Shown here: positions 1 through 9,128 of the stretch, piece after piece
Layout: every line of letters begins with the position of its first letter
How positions within the stretch are numbered: position 1 is the stretch's first letter
NCBI RefSeq assembly: GCF_003233655.1
Contig: NZ_CP029829.1
Span: 277,001 to 341,000, forward strand
Direction: 5' to 3'
DNA: 64,000 nt
From: Azospirillum ramasamyi
GTDB lineage: Bacteria > Pseudomonadota > Alphaproteobacteria > Azospirillales > Azospirillaceae
Program-made: the position numbers and the translations under genes
Notes under the pieces: model-generated
The model's database searches: none
What the model saw: the letters and a program-made list of their open reading frames with translations, nothing else
Told to the model about the DNA's origin: nothing

Positions 1-702
1 AACGGTGCGCTGCTGGTCTGGCGCGCCGGCGATTCGGAGCCGTGGGACGACGACGACCGCCAGCTGATGTCGGGCGTGGCCGACCATATCGGCATCGCGC
101 ATGCCCATCTCGCCTATCAGGAGCGGCTGCGGCGCCTGTCGGAGCGCGATGGGCTGACCGGCCTGTTCAACCGCCGCACCTTCTTCGAACGGCTGGAGGA
201 GTCTATCTCGCGGCCGGACAGCGGCCCCTCGGCCCTGCTCTATGTCGACCTCGACAACTTCAAGGCGGTCAACGACCTGCATGGCCACCAGCAGGGCGAT
301 ACGGTGCTGAAGGCCGTCGGCACGCTGCTGACCACCGGGGTGCGGCCGGGCGACCTGCCGGGCCGGCTGGGTGGCGACGAGTTCGTCCTGTGGCTGGGCC
401 GCACCGACGAGGTCAAGGCCCGCGTCGTCGCCGAACGGCTGTTGCGGGGCATGCGCGAGCTTGCCCACCTGTCGGTCAGCGACGAGAAGCCGCTGGGCCT
501 GTCGATCGGCATCGCTGCCCACGCCCCCGGCCGCGGCGAAACGGTGCGGGAGTTGACCGACCGTGCCGACGCCGCCATGTACGCCGCCAAGAAGAGCGGC
601 AAGGGCCATTATGCCCTGGCCCCGGCCTATGAGGCGTCCGCTTCCGCCGAGGCATCGTCAGAGTCATCCTCCGACCATTCCGCCGCGGAGCCCGCATCGT
701 GA
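1..702 (+). CDS. Diguanylate cyclase, GGDEF domain (5' end outside window)
   Basis: The frame is open from base 1, so the N-terminus lies outside the window. The first residues look like the end of a sensory (GAF-like) domain followed by a short helical linker. The GGDEF domain then starts near DGLTGLFNRR. An intact RLGGDEF active-site motif is visible. It is preceded at the correct five-residue spacing by RPGD, a canonical RxxD inhibitory I-site. The protein is therefore expected to make cyclic-di-GMP from two GTP and to be product-inhibited. A Ser/Ala/Glu-rich tail ends the protein. Its TGA overlaps the GTG start of the next gene, which suggests translational coupling. The input signal cannot be judged because the sensor is cut off. 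Confidence 0.9.
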   Translation, partial: NGALLVWRAGDSEPWDDDDRQLMSGVADHIGIAHAHLAYQERLRRLSERDGLTGLFNRRTFFERLEESISRPDSGPSALLYVDLDNFKAVNDLHGHQQGDTVLKAVGTLLTTGVRPGDLPGRLGGDEFVLWLGRTDEVKARVVAERLLRGMRELAHLSVSDEKPLGLSIGIAAHAPGRGETVRELTDRADAAMYAAKKSGKGHYALAPAYEASASAEASSESSSDHSAAEPAS

Positions 703-2027
703 CCCCGCCTGCCAGCCAGCGACCCGAAACGCTCGACCCCGCCGACTACGAATCCGCCAAGCGGATGGTGCAGAGCGAGGATCCGGCGGTCCGCCGCAAG
801 GTCGCCGAGCATCCCAAGACCCGCCCGGAGCTTTTGTACTTCCTTGCCGCCGACGCCGCGGCGGAGGTGCGGCGGGCCATCGCGACCAACGCCGGCACCC
901 CGCGTCAGGCCGATTTGCTGCTGGCCAAGGACCGCGAGGTCATGGTGCGTCAGGCGGTGGCGCAGAAGATCGCCCGCCTGTTGCCCGAACTGTCGGCCGA
1001 TCAGGCGATCCAGATCGAGCGGCTGACGGTGGAATGCCTGGAGACGCTGGCCCGCGATCAGGCGACGGAGGTGCGCGGCATCCTGGCCGAAGCGCTGAAG
1101 GACCTGCCCGACGCCCCGCACGGCGTGATCAACCGGCTGGCCCGCGACGTGGAGCTGTCGGTCTGCGGCCCCGTCCTGCAGTATTCGCCGATCCTCACCG
1201 AAGAGGATCTGACCGACATCATCATGAAGGGGCCGGTGCGGGGCGCGATGACCGCCATCGCCAGCCGGCAGAACGTCACCGCCTCGGTCGCCGACGCCAT
1301 CGCGCGCTCGGACGACGAGGCGGCGGTGACGGCCCTGCTCGGCAACCCGTCGGCCCAGATCCGGGAGGAGACGCTCGACCGCATCCTCGACCAGGCGCCG
1401 CAGCACGAGCCCTGGCATTCGCCGCTGGTCCGCCGTCCGCGCCTGCCGGCGCGCGCGGTGGCGCGGCTGGCCAGCTTCGTCGCCGACAATCTGCTGAAGG
1501 TGCTGCAGGACCGCGACGACCTCGACCCCGCCGCGGCGCGCGGTCTGGTGGAGGCGGTGCGCCAGCGGGTGGGGCAGGCGGCCGGCGCCGCGCCCGGCCT
1601 GCCGCTCGGTCCGGTCGATTTCGGCGAGGAGGCGGTCGGCGGAGCCGCCGCAGGGCCGGAAAAGCCGGTGGAGCGCCCCAGCGACAAGGCGGCTCGCCTG
1701 AACAAGGAGGGTAAGCTGACCGAGAAGCTGATCGAAGGATCGATGGTGGAGGGCGACCGCGCTTTCGTCATGGCGGCGCTGGCGGAACTGTCGCAGATCG
1801 AGTTGGCGGTGGTGGACCGCATCGTCGCCACCCATGCGCCGCGCGCCGTCACCGCCCTGGTGTGGCGCGCCGGTCTCACCATGCGCTTCGCACGGCAGGT
1901 CCAGTTGCGGCTCGCCCAAATTCCGCCGAAAACGGCTCTTAATGCTCGCGACGGCACGCATTATCCGATGACCGATGACGAGATGCGTTGGCAGCTCGAA
2001 TTTTTCGGCGTCGAGGCGAAGGCGTGA
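699..2027 (+). CDS. DUF2336 domain protein
   Basis: This 442-residue soluble protein is almost entirely alpha-helical. It has HEAT-like repeated segments (for example DPAVRRKVAEHP and AAEVRRAIATNA) of the kind seen in the alphaproteobacterial DUF2336 family, whose function is not established. The GTG start overlaps the stop of the upstream GGDEF gene, so the two are probably co-translated. A charged linker near residues 305-335 separates the repeat region from a C-terminal helical domain. No catalytic motif or signal peptide is visible. A role as a scaffold or output partner of the diguanylate cyclase is an inference from gene order only. Confidence 0.8.
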   Translation: MTPPASQRPETLDPADYESAKRMVQSEDPAVRRKVAEHPKTRPELLYFLAADAAAEVRRAIATNAGTPRQADLLLAKDREVMVRQAVAQKIARLLPELSADQAIQIERLTVECLETLARDQATEVRGILAEALKDLPDAPHGVINRLARDVELSVCGPVLQYSPILTEEDLTDIIMKGPVRGAMTAIASRQNVTASVADAIARSDDEAAVTALLGNPSAQIREETLDRILDQAPQHEPWHSPLVRRPRLPARAVARLASFVADNLLKVLQDRDDLDPAAARGLVEAVRQRVGQAAGAAPGLPLGPVDFGEEAVGGAAAGPEKPVERPSDKAARLNKEGKLTEKLIEGSMVEGDRAFVMAALAELSQIELAVVDRIVATHAPRAVTALVWRAGLTMRFARQVQLRLAQIPPKTALNARDGTHYPMTDDEMRWQLEFFGVEAKA

Positions 2028-2057
2028 CGTTCCGTTCCATCTACGGTTCTCCCAAGT

Positions 2058-2690
2058 ATGCGTGTCGCTTTCCTCGCCTTTTTCATCATCCTGATCGCCG
2101 CCGCCACCAGCTTCGCCGCCCCGCCGCGCGAGACGCCGGAGGAGCGGGCGGTCGCCGCGACCTTCGATGCCGCCCGAACGGCGCTGACCGAAAAGCGGGG
2201 GGCGGCGGTGATTCCGCTGCTCACCCGCAATTCGGTCAGGACCTTGGAGTCGGTGCGCGACGCCGCCCGCCAGCCCGGCGAGGCGCCGCTGCAACGGCTG
2301 GAGCCGGCGGAGCGGTTTGCCGCCATGGGGCTGCGCCGCTATCTCGGCCCGTCGGAGCTGCGCCGCATGTCGGTTGGCGACATCGCCAACCATGCGCTGA
2401 AGGCCGGCTGGCTCGGACCCAACGTCATCTCCCGCAGTTCGCTGGGGCCGGTGCGGGTGAAGGGCGACCGGGCCTCCGGCCTGCTGATGGTCGACAACCG
2501 TCCGGCGCTGGTCCCCGCCGACTTCGTGCGCGAAGGCGGGGCGTGGAAGATCGACATCACCAGCGTCTTCAATTTCGGCAGCCAGATGCTGAAGGGGTTC
2601 GCCGCCATGTCCGGCAAGGACGAGGCTGCCTATATCGACGATCTGCTGAACAGGATGCCGGCCAAGTCGGGGGCCACGACGCTCCGCTGA
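2058..2690 (+). CDS. Exported protein of unknown function
   Basis: The 210-residue product begins with a clear Sec signal peptide (MRVAFLAFFIILIAAATSFA, cleavage probably before APPRE). The mature part has an N-terminal helical segment and a C-terminal alpha/beta region ending in a DFVREGGAWKIDITSVF-like motif. That layout recalls NTF2-like or DUF-type periplasmic domains in which a strand is preceded by GxWKID, but the resemblance is too weak for a family name. The gene starts 30 bases after the DUF2336 gene and may belong to its transcript. A periplasmic location is inferred from the signal peptide. Confidence 0.7.
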   Translation: MRVAFLAFFIILIAAATSFAAPPRETPEERAVAATFDAARTALTEKRGAAVIPLLTRNSVRTLESVRDAARQPGEAPLQRLEPAERFAAMGLRRYLGPSELRRMSVGDIANHALKAGWLGPNVISRSSLGPVRVKGDRASGLLMVDNRPALVPADFVREGGAWKIDITSVFNFGSQMLKGFAAMSGKDEAAYIDDLLNRMPAKSGATTLR

Positions 2691-2907
2691 GGTGGAAAAG
2701 GAGCCGCTTCGTACCGCTGCGTACATCCGCGCGATTGCGGGATTCCCGGCCGTTGCGTAGACTCGCGCCCGCTTCCACCTTGTGTTGGCGCTGACGATGA
2801 CCGCACCGGCGATGACCGGACAGGAAGACACCCGCCCTTCCGCCGCCTCCGGGCGCACCGTGCCCTGCGGCGTCCGTTTCCGTGCCGCCGTTCTGGAACT
2901 GGCGGCC

Positions 2908-3468
2908 ATGCGCGGTGTCGGGGTGTCGGCCCTGGCCGCCGCCGCCCTGCTGCTGGCACCGGCGAGCGCCGCCGATCCCGGCACGCGCGATGCCGGCGGG
3001 GAGGCGGTGCTGGAGGTGGGGAGCGCCACCCCGTCCGATACCGTTTCCGACGCCGCGATCCGCAAGGCGCTGGCCGCGGCGCTGGCGCTGGCCGATCCCG
3101 GCACCCGCATCCTGCCGGGCGAGGATGTCCGCCGGCTGGAAGCTGCGGTCGAGACGCTGGGATACCGCAACAAGACGCTGGCCCATGCACTGCAGCGCCT
3201 GTCCTTCCAGCCGCTCGACGGCCGCATCACCGAACTGCGCGACGCGGTCCAGCTGTTCGGTTTCGTCAATGAATGGTGTTTCGACGAGGATCAGGTGCGG
3301 CGGCGTTTCCGCGAACTGGCGCCGGTCTATCACCCGGATACCGGAATCGTCGCCTGCCGCGAGCGGATGGGCCAGTTGATCGACGCCCGAAACCTGCTGG
3401 TCCACCATGTCCGCAGCGCCTACGGCTCGGGCGACTGGATCGCGAAGCGCGGCGGGCCTTCGGCGTGA
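2908..3468 (+). CDS. Small protein with N-terminal hydrophobic segment and C-terminal J-domain
   Basis: The frame is open from a GTG at 2782, with an ATG at 2797. The ATG at 2908 is preferred because it is followed at once by a signal-peptide or anchor sequence (MRGVGVSALAAAALLLAPAS). This gives 186 residues. The C-terminal 60 residues match the layout of a J-domain: helix I around AVQLFGFV, a basic helix II (RRRFRELAPVY), the invariant HPD tripeptide, and helix III (RMGQLIDARNLLVHHV). J-domains stimulate Hsp70 ATPases, normally in the cytoplasm, so a J-domain behind an export signal is odd. If the upstream start is used, the hydrophobic stretch becomes an internal anchor. No dnaK is nearby and the function is unknown. 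Confidence 0.65.
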   Translation: MRGVGVSALAAAALLLAPASAADPGTRDAGGEAVLEVGSATPSDTVSDAAIRKALAAALALADPGTRILPGEDVRRLEAAVETLGYRNKTLAHALQRLSFQPLDGRITELRDAVQLFGFVNEWCFDEDQVRRRFRELAPVYHPDTGIVACRERMGQLIDARNLLVHHVRSAYGSGDWIAKRGGPSA

Positions 3469-3475
3469 CCTGACC

Positions 3476-4867
3476 TCAGCCTTTCAGCCCGGTCGCCTCC
3501 AGCCCGCTTTCCAGCCCGCCCTCCAGCCCGATCGCCTCCTCGATGATCGCCTGGTCCAGCGTGGCGCCGTCAAGGACAGCGCCGGTCAGGTCGGCCCCGG
3601 TCAGGTCGGCTTCGCTCAGGTTGGCTCCGGTCAGGTCGGCGCCCGCCAGATTGGCGCCGGCGAGGTTCGCCTTGCGCAGGTCGGCCTTGCAGAGCAGCGC
3701 AAGGCCAAGCCGGGCGCGCTGCAGGTTGGCGCGCCAGATGTGGCCGCTCATGGTCTGGATATGGACGGGGCCGAGCTGGGCGCCGGTCAGGTTGGCGCCG
3801 GTCAGGGTCGCCCGCTCGAAATTCACGCCGCGCAGATCGGCATTGGACAGGTCGGCCTTGCGCATGTCGGCCAGCGACAGGTCGGCTATCGCCATCGCCG
3901 CACCGGTCAGCGTGGCGCCGCGCAGGGCGATACATTGCAGGATGGCCGCGGACAGGTTGATGCCGTCCAGCCTCCGCCCCGACAGGTCGAGCGCCGACAG
4001 GTCGGCGCGCTTGCCGGCCTTGCCGCCGCTGTCGATCCAGGCCAGATGTTCCAGCAGCATCTCGCGCAGGTCGTCTTCCGGGTTCTCCAGCGTCTTCGCC
4101 AGGATCGCCGCCTGGATGTTGGGCGAGCGCAGCTGGGCCGCGTCGAGAATGGCGCCGATCAGGGTGGCGCCGCTGAAATTGGTGCGGTTGATGGCGCAGC
4201 CGGTCATCACCGCCCCCGACAGCCGGGCGCCCGACAGATTCGCCTCCGTCAGGTCGGCGTCGGTCAGGTCGCAGCCGGTCAGGTTGGACCCGGTCAGATT
4301 GGCCCGCATGAACTTCGTGCCGCGCAGGATGGCGTCGGTCAGGTCTGTCTGCATGACGAAGGCGTTGGCGACCTTCGCCCGCGACAGGTCGGCGCCGCGG
4401 ATGGTCGCCGCCGTCAGTTCCGACGTCAGGACGCTGTCCTCAAACTCGTGGGCGAACATCTCGCCGCTGGAATCGTAATGCAGCAGGGTGCCGTCGCGCA
4501 GGTCGACCTCCACCAGGGTGGCCTCGCTCAGCACGGCGCCGCGAAGACAGGCGCCGCGCAGGTCGGCCCGGCGCAGGTCGGCCTTCTCCAAGTTGGCGAG
4601 CCGCAGGTCCGCGGCGTAGAGGTTGGCGTTCACGAGGTTGGCGCCGGTCAGCCGCGCGCTGAACAGCTTGGCGCCCGACAGGTCGGCGTCCGAAAGGTCG
4701 ATGCCGGAAAGGTCGAGATGAGACAGGTCGCGCATCTTCAGATTGGCGCGCACACCGCCCGGCTGGCTTTTGCGGAAAGCCTGATGCCGCAACAGGATCG
4801 CGTTGAGCTGGCTCTGGGTCAGCTTGGTTCGCGGGCTGTTGGACCCAAAGCCCTGGGCGGACGACAT
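3476..4867 (-). CDS. Pentapeptide-repeat protein
   Basis: This 463-residue protein is built mostly of A(D/N)LXX pentapeptide repeats, such as ADLSGAKLFSARLTGANLVN. This pattern folds as a right-handed quadrilateral beta-helix. There are three repeat blocks: about residues 45-120, 155-250 and 290-440. They are interrupted by non-repeat segments at about 120-150 and 255-290. The N-terminal 40 residues form a helical cap (LTQSQLNAILLRHQAF). There is no signal peptide, so the protein is likely cytoplasmic. Some family members mimic DNA and protect gyrase, but most have no known function, and nothing here decides between these. It converges with the gene ending at 3468, and an imperfect palindrome lies 18 bases upstream of its start. 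Confidence 0.85.
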   Translation of the reverse strand: MSSAQGFGSNSPRTKLTQSQLNAILLRHQAFRKSQPGGVRANLKMRDLSHLDLSGIDLSDADLSGAKLFSARLTGANLVNANLYAADLRLANLEKADLRRADLRGACLRGAVLSEATLVEVDLRDGTLLHYDSSGEMFAHEFEDSVLTSELTAATIRGADLSRAKVANAFVMQTDLTDAILRGTKFMRANLTGSNLTGCDLTDADLTEANLSGARLSGAVMTGCAINRTNFSGATLIGAILDAAQLRSPNIQAAILAKTLENPEDDLREMLLEHLAWIDSGGKAGKRADLSALDLSGRRLDGINLSAAILQCIALRGATLTGAAMAIADLSLADMRKADLSNADLRGVNFERATLTGANLTGAQLGPVHIQTMSGHIWRANLQRARLGLALLCKADLRKANLAGANLAGADLTGANLSEADLTGADLTGAVLDGATLDQAIIEEAIGLEGGLESGLEATGLKG

Positions 4868-4884
4868 CGCCGGGATACCTTCTG

Positions 4885-4908
4885 TTTCTGGTTACTCATA
4901 ATCAGAAA
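4885..4908 (-). promoter_or_regulatory. Imperfect inverted repeat upstream of the pentapeptide-repeat gene
   Basis: TTTCTGGTTA and TAATCAGAAA form 10-base arms with one mismatch (a G-U pair in RNA) around a four-base centre. The element lies 18-41 bases upstream of the pentapeptide gene start, where an operator or 5'-UTR hairpin would sit. No regulator could be assigned. Confidence 0.3.
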
Positions 4909-5200
4909 GCTTCGCCAAAAATTCGTTAAAGTTCGACGATTTGTGACAAGTGTCGGACGGATAACCAGCCGCCGGCAAGGGGTACCTTCGTCCGAAGCCG
5001 CAAAGGCGCTTCTGACGGTTGACTCGGCAAGCAGGCTTCCCTATGTTCCGCCGACCTGTCTTCCGCAAAGCCGATAGACCGGGTACCCCGGCCACATGCC
5101 GGGTATCTCCGCCAGTCCGCGAGTATCGCGCACTGGCGCTTTCGTGCTTGTGCGGGTGGCGGTTCTGACGCTGGACCCGGAACTGGGGAACGAGTATCGC

Positions 5201-6586
5201 ATGTTCGAAGGCCTGACCGGACGCCTGGGCGACATCTTCGACAAGCTGCGCCGCCGTGGCGCGCTGACCGAGGAGGACGTCTCCGCCGCGCTGCGCGAAG
5301 TTCGCGTGGCGTTGCTGGAGGCCGACGTCGCGCTGCCCGTCGTCAAGCAGTTCGTCGCCCAGGTGAAGGAACGCGCCGTCGGCCAGGAGGTGCTGAAGTC
5401 CGTCACCCCCGGCCAGCAGGTCATCAAGGTCGTCCACGACAACCTCGTGGAGATGCTCGGCGAGGGCGCCGACATCAACCTGAACGCCGCCGCGCCGGTG
5501 CCGATCCTGATGGTCGGCCTGCAGGGCTCGGGCAAGACCACCAGCACCGCCAAGATCGCGCTCCGCCTGAAGACGAAGGACCGCAAGAAGGTCCTGATGG
5601 CCTCGCTGGACGTTCGCCGTCCGGCCGCCCAGGAGCAGCTGAAGGTTCTCGGCGAGCAGACCGGCGTCGCCACGCTGCCGATCGTGCCGGGCCAGGACCC
5701 GGTCGCCATCGCGCGCCGCGCCATCGAGACCGGCCGTCTCGAAGGCTACGACGTCGTCATGCTCGACACCGCCGGCCGCCTCGCCATCGACGAGGAGCTG
5801 ATGGCGGAGGTCGCGGCCGTCCGCGACGCGACCAAGCCGGCGGAAACGCTGCTGGTCGCCGACGCGATGACCGGCCAGGACGCCGTCACCGTCGCCACCA
5901 ACTTCAACGACAAGGTCGGCATCACCGGCATCGTGCTGACCCGCATCGACGGCGACGCGCGCGGCGGTGCCGCCCTGTCGATGCGCCAGATCACCGGCAA
6001 GCCGATCAAGCTGCTGGGCGTCGGCGAAAAGATCGACGCGCTGGAGCCCTTCCACCCAGACCGCATCGCCGGCCGCATCCTCGGCATGGGCGACGTGGTG
6101 TCGCTGGTGGAGAAGGCCGTCGAGACCATCGACAAGGACGAGGCCGAAAAGCTCGCCCGCAAGATGGAGAAGGGCCAGGGCTTCGACCTCGACGACATGG
6201 CGATGCAGCTGAAGCAGCTCCGCAAGATGGGCGGCATGTCCGGCCTGATGGGGATGCTGCCGGGCATCGGCAAGATCAAGAACCAGCTGAAGGACGCCAA
6301 CGTCGACGACGGGATGATCAAGCGCCAGGAGGCGATCATCTCCTCGATGACCAAGGCGGAGCGCAAGAACCCCGAAATCATCAAGGCTTCGCGCCGCAAG
6401 CGCATCGCCGCCGGATCCGGCACCTCGGTGCAGGAGGTCAACAAGCTGCTGAAGCAGTTCGAGACCATGCGCGGAATGATGAAGCAGGTGCAGAAGCTTG
6501 GGAAGAAGGGGATGATGCGCGGCGGCCTGGGCAATCTGCTGCCGAAGGGATTCGGCGGCTTCGGCGGGAAGGGGCCTTTCGGCTGA
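5201..6586 (+). CDS. ffh: Signal recognition particle protein Ffh (SRP54)
   Basis: Ffh binds 4.5S RNA and signal sequences of nascent inner-membrane proteins and delivers them to FtsY at the membrane. The 461-residue protein shows all three family domains. These are an N-terminal four-helix N domain (MFEGLTGRLGDIFDKL), a GTPase G domain with GLQGSGKTT, DTAGRL and TRIDGDARGGAAL, and a methionine-rich M domain ending in repeated GM/GF motifs. The ATG at 5201 was chosen although the frame is open from 5096, because family members begin at MFEGL and a GGGGAA ribosome site lies just upstream. It heads the rpsP-rimM-trmD-rplS group, an arrangement common in Proteobacteria. Confidence 0.97.
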   Translation: MFEGLTGRLGDIFDKLRRRGALTEEDVSAALREVRVALLEADVALPVVKQFVAQVKERAVGQEVLKSVTPGQQVIKVVHDNLVEMLGEGADINLNAAAPVPILMVGLQGSGKTTSTAKIALRLKTKDRKKVLMASLDVRRPAAQEQLKVLGEQTGVATLPIVPGQDPVAIARRAIETGRLEGYDVVMLDTAGRLAIDEELMAEVAAVRDATKPAETLLVADAMTGQDAVTVATNFNDKVGITGIVLTRIDGDARGGAALSMRQITGKPIKLLGVGEKIDALEPFHPDRIAGRILGMGDVVSLVEKAVETIDKDEAEKLARKMEKGQGFDLDDMAMQLKQLRKMGGMSGLMGMLPGIGKIKNQLKDANVDDGMIKRQEAIISSMTKAERKNPEIIKASRRKRIAAGSGTSVQEVNKLLKQFETMRGMMKQVQKLGKKGMMRGGLGNLLPKGFGGFGGKGPFG

Positions 6587-6647
6587 CCTGACCGCCTCTG
6601 GAAATCACCTGATACCTGTTTGACTTGAGAAGAGAAAGTTTCGACCA

Positions 6648-7004
6648 ATGGCTCTGAAGATTCGTCTGGCTCGCGGTGGTGCGAAGAAGCGTCCGTTCTA
6701 CTCGATCGTCATCGCGGACGCCCGCAGCCCGCGTGACGGCCGCTTCATCGAGAAGATCGGCACCTACAACCCGATGCTGCCGCGCGAGCACGAGCAGCGC
6801 ATCATCCTGGACGCCGAGCGCGCCAAGCATTGGCTGTCGGTCGGCGCGCAGCCGACGGACCGCGTGGTCCTCTTCCTGGCCAATGCCGGCCTGGTCGAGA
6901 AGCCCGCCGTCCGCGAGACCCCGAAGAAGTCGGCTCCGAAGGCCAAGGCGCAGGAGCGTCTGAAGGCCGAGGCCGCCGCCGCCGCGGCTGCCGCCGAGGG
7001 CTGA
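6648..7004 (+). CDS. rpsP: 30S ribosomal protein S16
   Basis: The N-terminal 80 residues carry the S16 signature ([20 protein letters not shown], then GTYNPM). The family is usually 80-90 residues. This copy has 118 because of an Ala/Lys/Glu-rich tail, a common extension in alphaproteobacteria. S16 assembles early onto the 5' domain of 16S rRNA. The gene follows ffh by 61 bases and precedes rimM, whose product helps mature the 30S subunit, so the neighbourhood is functionally coherent. Confidence 0.97.
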   Translation: MALKIRLARGGAKKRPFYSIVIADARSPRDGRFIEKIGTYNPMLPREHEQRIILDAERAKHWLSVGAQPTDRVVLFLANAGLVEKPAVRETPKKSAPKAKAQERLKAEAAAAAAAAEG

Positions 7005-7071
7005 TGAGGGCGAGGGTGGGCCTGACGGCCCGCAGGGTTGAGGTCGTGACGACGTGCCGGGTGCTCCTACG

Positions 7072-7641
7072 ATGACCGCCAAGATCTGTGTCGGCCAGTT
7101 CGCGGGATCGCATGGCGTGCGGGGGCTGGTGAAGCTGCGCAGCTTCACCGCCGAGCCCGCCGACATCATGACCTACGGCCCGCTGTCGGACGAAGCCGGC
7201 GCCCGCCGCTTCACGGTGACGCTCCAGGGCATGGTCAAGGACAACTTCCTGGCCAAGGTCGACGGGGTGACGAGCCGGGAACAGGCGCAGGCGCTGGCGG
7301 GCGTGCGGCTCTACGTGGAGCGCGACGCCCTGCCGGCGACGGAGGACGAGGACGAGTTCTACCACGCCGACCTGATCGGCCTGCGTGCGGAACTCGCCGA
7401 CGGAAGCCTCTACGGCACGGTGAAGGCGATCTACGATTTCGGGGGCGGCGACGTGCTCGAAATCAGGACCGCCGGCGGGCCGCTGGAGATGCTTCCCTTC
7501 TCCAAGGCCTGCGTGCCGGTGGTGGATGTCCGGGGCGGACGCATCGTCGTCGATCTTCCGGCCGTGATCGAAGCCCGCGAGGGCTCCGAGGACGGGGCGG
7601 AAGACGGGGGTGAGGACGGACGCGGGAGCGAGGGGCCGTGA
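7072..7641 (+). CDS. rimM: 16S rRNA-processing protein RimM
   Basis: RimM is a 30S assembly factor that binds S19 and helps form the 16S rRNA head domain. The 189-residue protein starts with the RimM N-domain signature [20 protein letters not shown]. It continues into a PRC-barrel domain ([14 protein letters not shown] ... [17 protein letters not shown]). The last 20 residues are an acidic Glu/Asp/Gly tail. The ATG at 7072 matches the family start better than an upstream GTG at 7054. The stop overlaps the GTG start of trmD. Confidence 0.95.
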   Translation: MTAKICVGQFAGSHGVRGLVKLRSFTAEPADIMTYGPLSDEAGARRFTVTLQGMVKDNFLAKVDGVTSREQAQALAGVRLYVERDALPATEDEDEFYHADLIGLRAELADGSLYGTVKAIYDFGGGDVLEIRTAGGPLEMLPFSKACVPVVDVRGGRIVVDLPAVIEAREGSEDGAEDGGEDGRGSEGP

Positions 7642-8447
7642 ACCACGGCGCCGAAGGACCGCGGGTCTGGACCGCCAAGGTTCTGACGCTGTTCCCGGAA
7701 ATGTTTCCGGGGCCGCTCGGCCACTCGCTGGCCGGCAAGGCGTTGGAAAATGGAGTCTGGGCGCTGGAATCGGTGGACATTCGCTCGTTCGCGCGCGATA
7801 AACACCGCTCCGTCGACGACACCCCCTTCGGCGGAGGGGCCGGCATGGTCATGCGGCCCGACGTGCTGGACGCGGCTCTGACCGCGACGGCGGGGCCTGT
7901 GGGGGCACCGGGACGCGGCCGGGCGATCTATCTCTCGCCTCGCGGACGGGTGCTGAACCAGGATCTGGTCAAGGAGTTGGCCGCCACTCCGGTGGTGACG
8001 CTGCTCTGCGGCCGGTACGAAGGGGTGGACCAGCGGGTCCTCGATGCGCACGGCCTCGAAGAGGTCAGCCTCGGGGATTTCGTGCTGTCCGGCGGGGAAC
8101 TCGCCGCGCTCAGCCTGATGGATGCCGTGGTGCGCTTGCTCCCCGGCGTCATGGGCAACGTGGAGACGGCGGGTGAAGAGAGTTTCGAACGGGGGTTGCT
8201 CGAATACCCCCACTACACCCGGCCGGCGGTCTGGACCGACGGGCAGGGTGTGGAGCGCGCGGTGCCGGAGGTTCTGCTGTCCGGTCACCACGGAAAGGTC
8301 AAGGCCTGGCGGCTGGCCGAGGCGGAGAGGATCACGGAGGCCCGACGGCCCGACCTGTGGTCGCTCTACCAGGCGAGCCGGCCGGCAGTAACTGTTACGA
8401 ACAAGGGTCGGCGGCAGGCTCGCCGGCGCGACCCGAAACCGGAGTGA
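7638..8447 (+). CDS. trmD: tRNA (guanine-N1)-methyltransferase TrmD
   Basis: TrmD methylates G37 of tRNAs next to the anticodon using S-adenosylmethionine, preventing +1 frameshifts. The 269-residue protein has the SPOUT knot motifs, including LTLFPEMF near the N-terminus, the GGGAGMV loop, [11 protein letters not shown] and [10 protein letters not shown]. The GTG start lies in a GTGA overlap with rimM. The last 30 residues are basic. The gene order rpsP-rimM-trmD-rplS is the standard bacterial one. Confidence 0.97.
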   Translation: MNHGAEGPRVWTAKVLTLFPEMFPGPLGHSLAGKALENGVWALESVDIRSFARDKHRSVDDTPFGGGAGMVMRPDVLDAALTATAGPVGAPGRGRAIYLSPRGRVLNQDLVKELAATPVVTLLCGRYEGVDQRVLDAHGLEEVSLGDFVLSGGELAALSLMDAVVRLLPGVMGNVETAGEESFERGLLEYPHYTRPAVWTDGQGVERAVPEVLLSGHHGKVKAWRLAEAERITEARRPDLWSLYQASRPAVTVTNKGRRQARRRDPKPE

Positions 8448-8488
8448 CGGTCCGCCGCGAGGCGCGCCGATAGAAAAGGGGTAGTGCT

Positions 8489-8884
8489 ATGAACCTGTTG
8501 CAGCAGCTCGAGCAGGAGCAGATCGAGAAGGCCCTCGGCGGCAAGACGATCCCGGAGTTCTCGTCGGGCGACACCGTCCGCGTGAACGTGAAGGTCGTCG
8601 AAGGCACGCGCGAGCGTGTCCAGGCCTATGAGGGTGTCGTCATCGCCCGCAAGAACGCCGGCCTGAACAGCTCCTTCACCGTCCGCAAGATCAGCTACGG
8701 CGAGGGCGTGGAGCGCGTGTTCCCGCTGTACTCCCCGCGCATCGACTCGATCGAGCTGGTCCGTCGTGGCGCCGTCCGCCGCGCCAAGCTGTACTATCTG
8801 CGCGATCTGCGCGGCAAGGCCGCCCGCATCGCCGAGCGCACCACCGGCCGCGGCATGGTCAACGGTCGCAAGGCCGCCGAGTAA
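8489..8884 (+). CDS. rplS: 50S ribosomal protein L19
   Basis: The 131-residue product shows the L19 pattern: [22 protein letters not shown], then the conserved [21 protein letters not shown] and the basic [13 protein letters not shown] segment. L19 sits at the 30S-50S interface and forms part of the bridge to helix 14 of 16S rRNA. It ends the ffh-to-rplS gene group. A GC-rich hairpin at about 8920-8945 downstream may separate it from rpmH. Confidence 0.97.
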   Translation: MNLLQQLEQEQIEKALGGKTIPEFSSGDTVRVNVKVVEGTRERVQAYEGVVIARKNAGLNSSFTVRKISYGEGVERVFPLYSPRIDSIELVRRGAVRRAKLYYLRDLRGKAARIAERTTGRGMVNGRKAAE

Positions 8885-8985
8885 GGCGCCTTCCGGTCGT
8901 TTCCAGGTTCATAGGCTCGGCGCCCGGCCGTCAGGCTGGGCGTCTTCGTCCCATCACCATTAGCAAAGCTTAAGGAGTAGGCGCC

Positions 8986-9120
8986 ATGAAGCGCACGTTC
9001 CAGCCTTCCAACATCGTGCGTAAGCGTCGTCATGGCTTCCGCGCCCGTATGGCCACCGTCGGCGGCCGCAAGGTGATCGCCCGCCGCCGCGCCCGCGGCC
9101 GCAAGGTTCTGAGCGCCTGA
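8986..9120 (+). CDS. rpmH: 50S ribosomal protein L34
   Basis: This 44-residue, very basic protein begins [20 protein letters not shown] and ends GRKVLSA, which is diagnostic for L34. A strong TAAGGAG ribosome-binding site lies at 8971-8977. It begins the conserved rpmH-rnpA-yidD-yidC gene string. In many bacteria that string sits beside dnaA and oriC, but here neither is visible. Confidence 0.97.
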   Translation: MKRTFQPSNIVRKRRHGFRARMATVGGRKVIARRRARGRKVLSA

Positions 9121-9128
9121 TCCCCGCG

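Noticed and set aside
627..3269. Reverse-strand open frame of about 880 codons across the first genes
   Set aside because: It is opposite the GGDEF, DUF2336 and exported-protein genes, is Arg/His-rich without motifs, and arises from GC-rich third positions.
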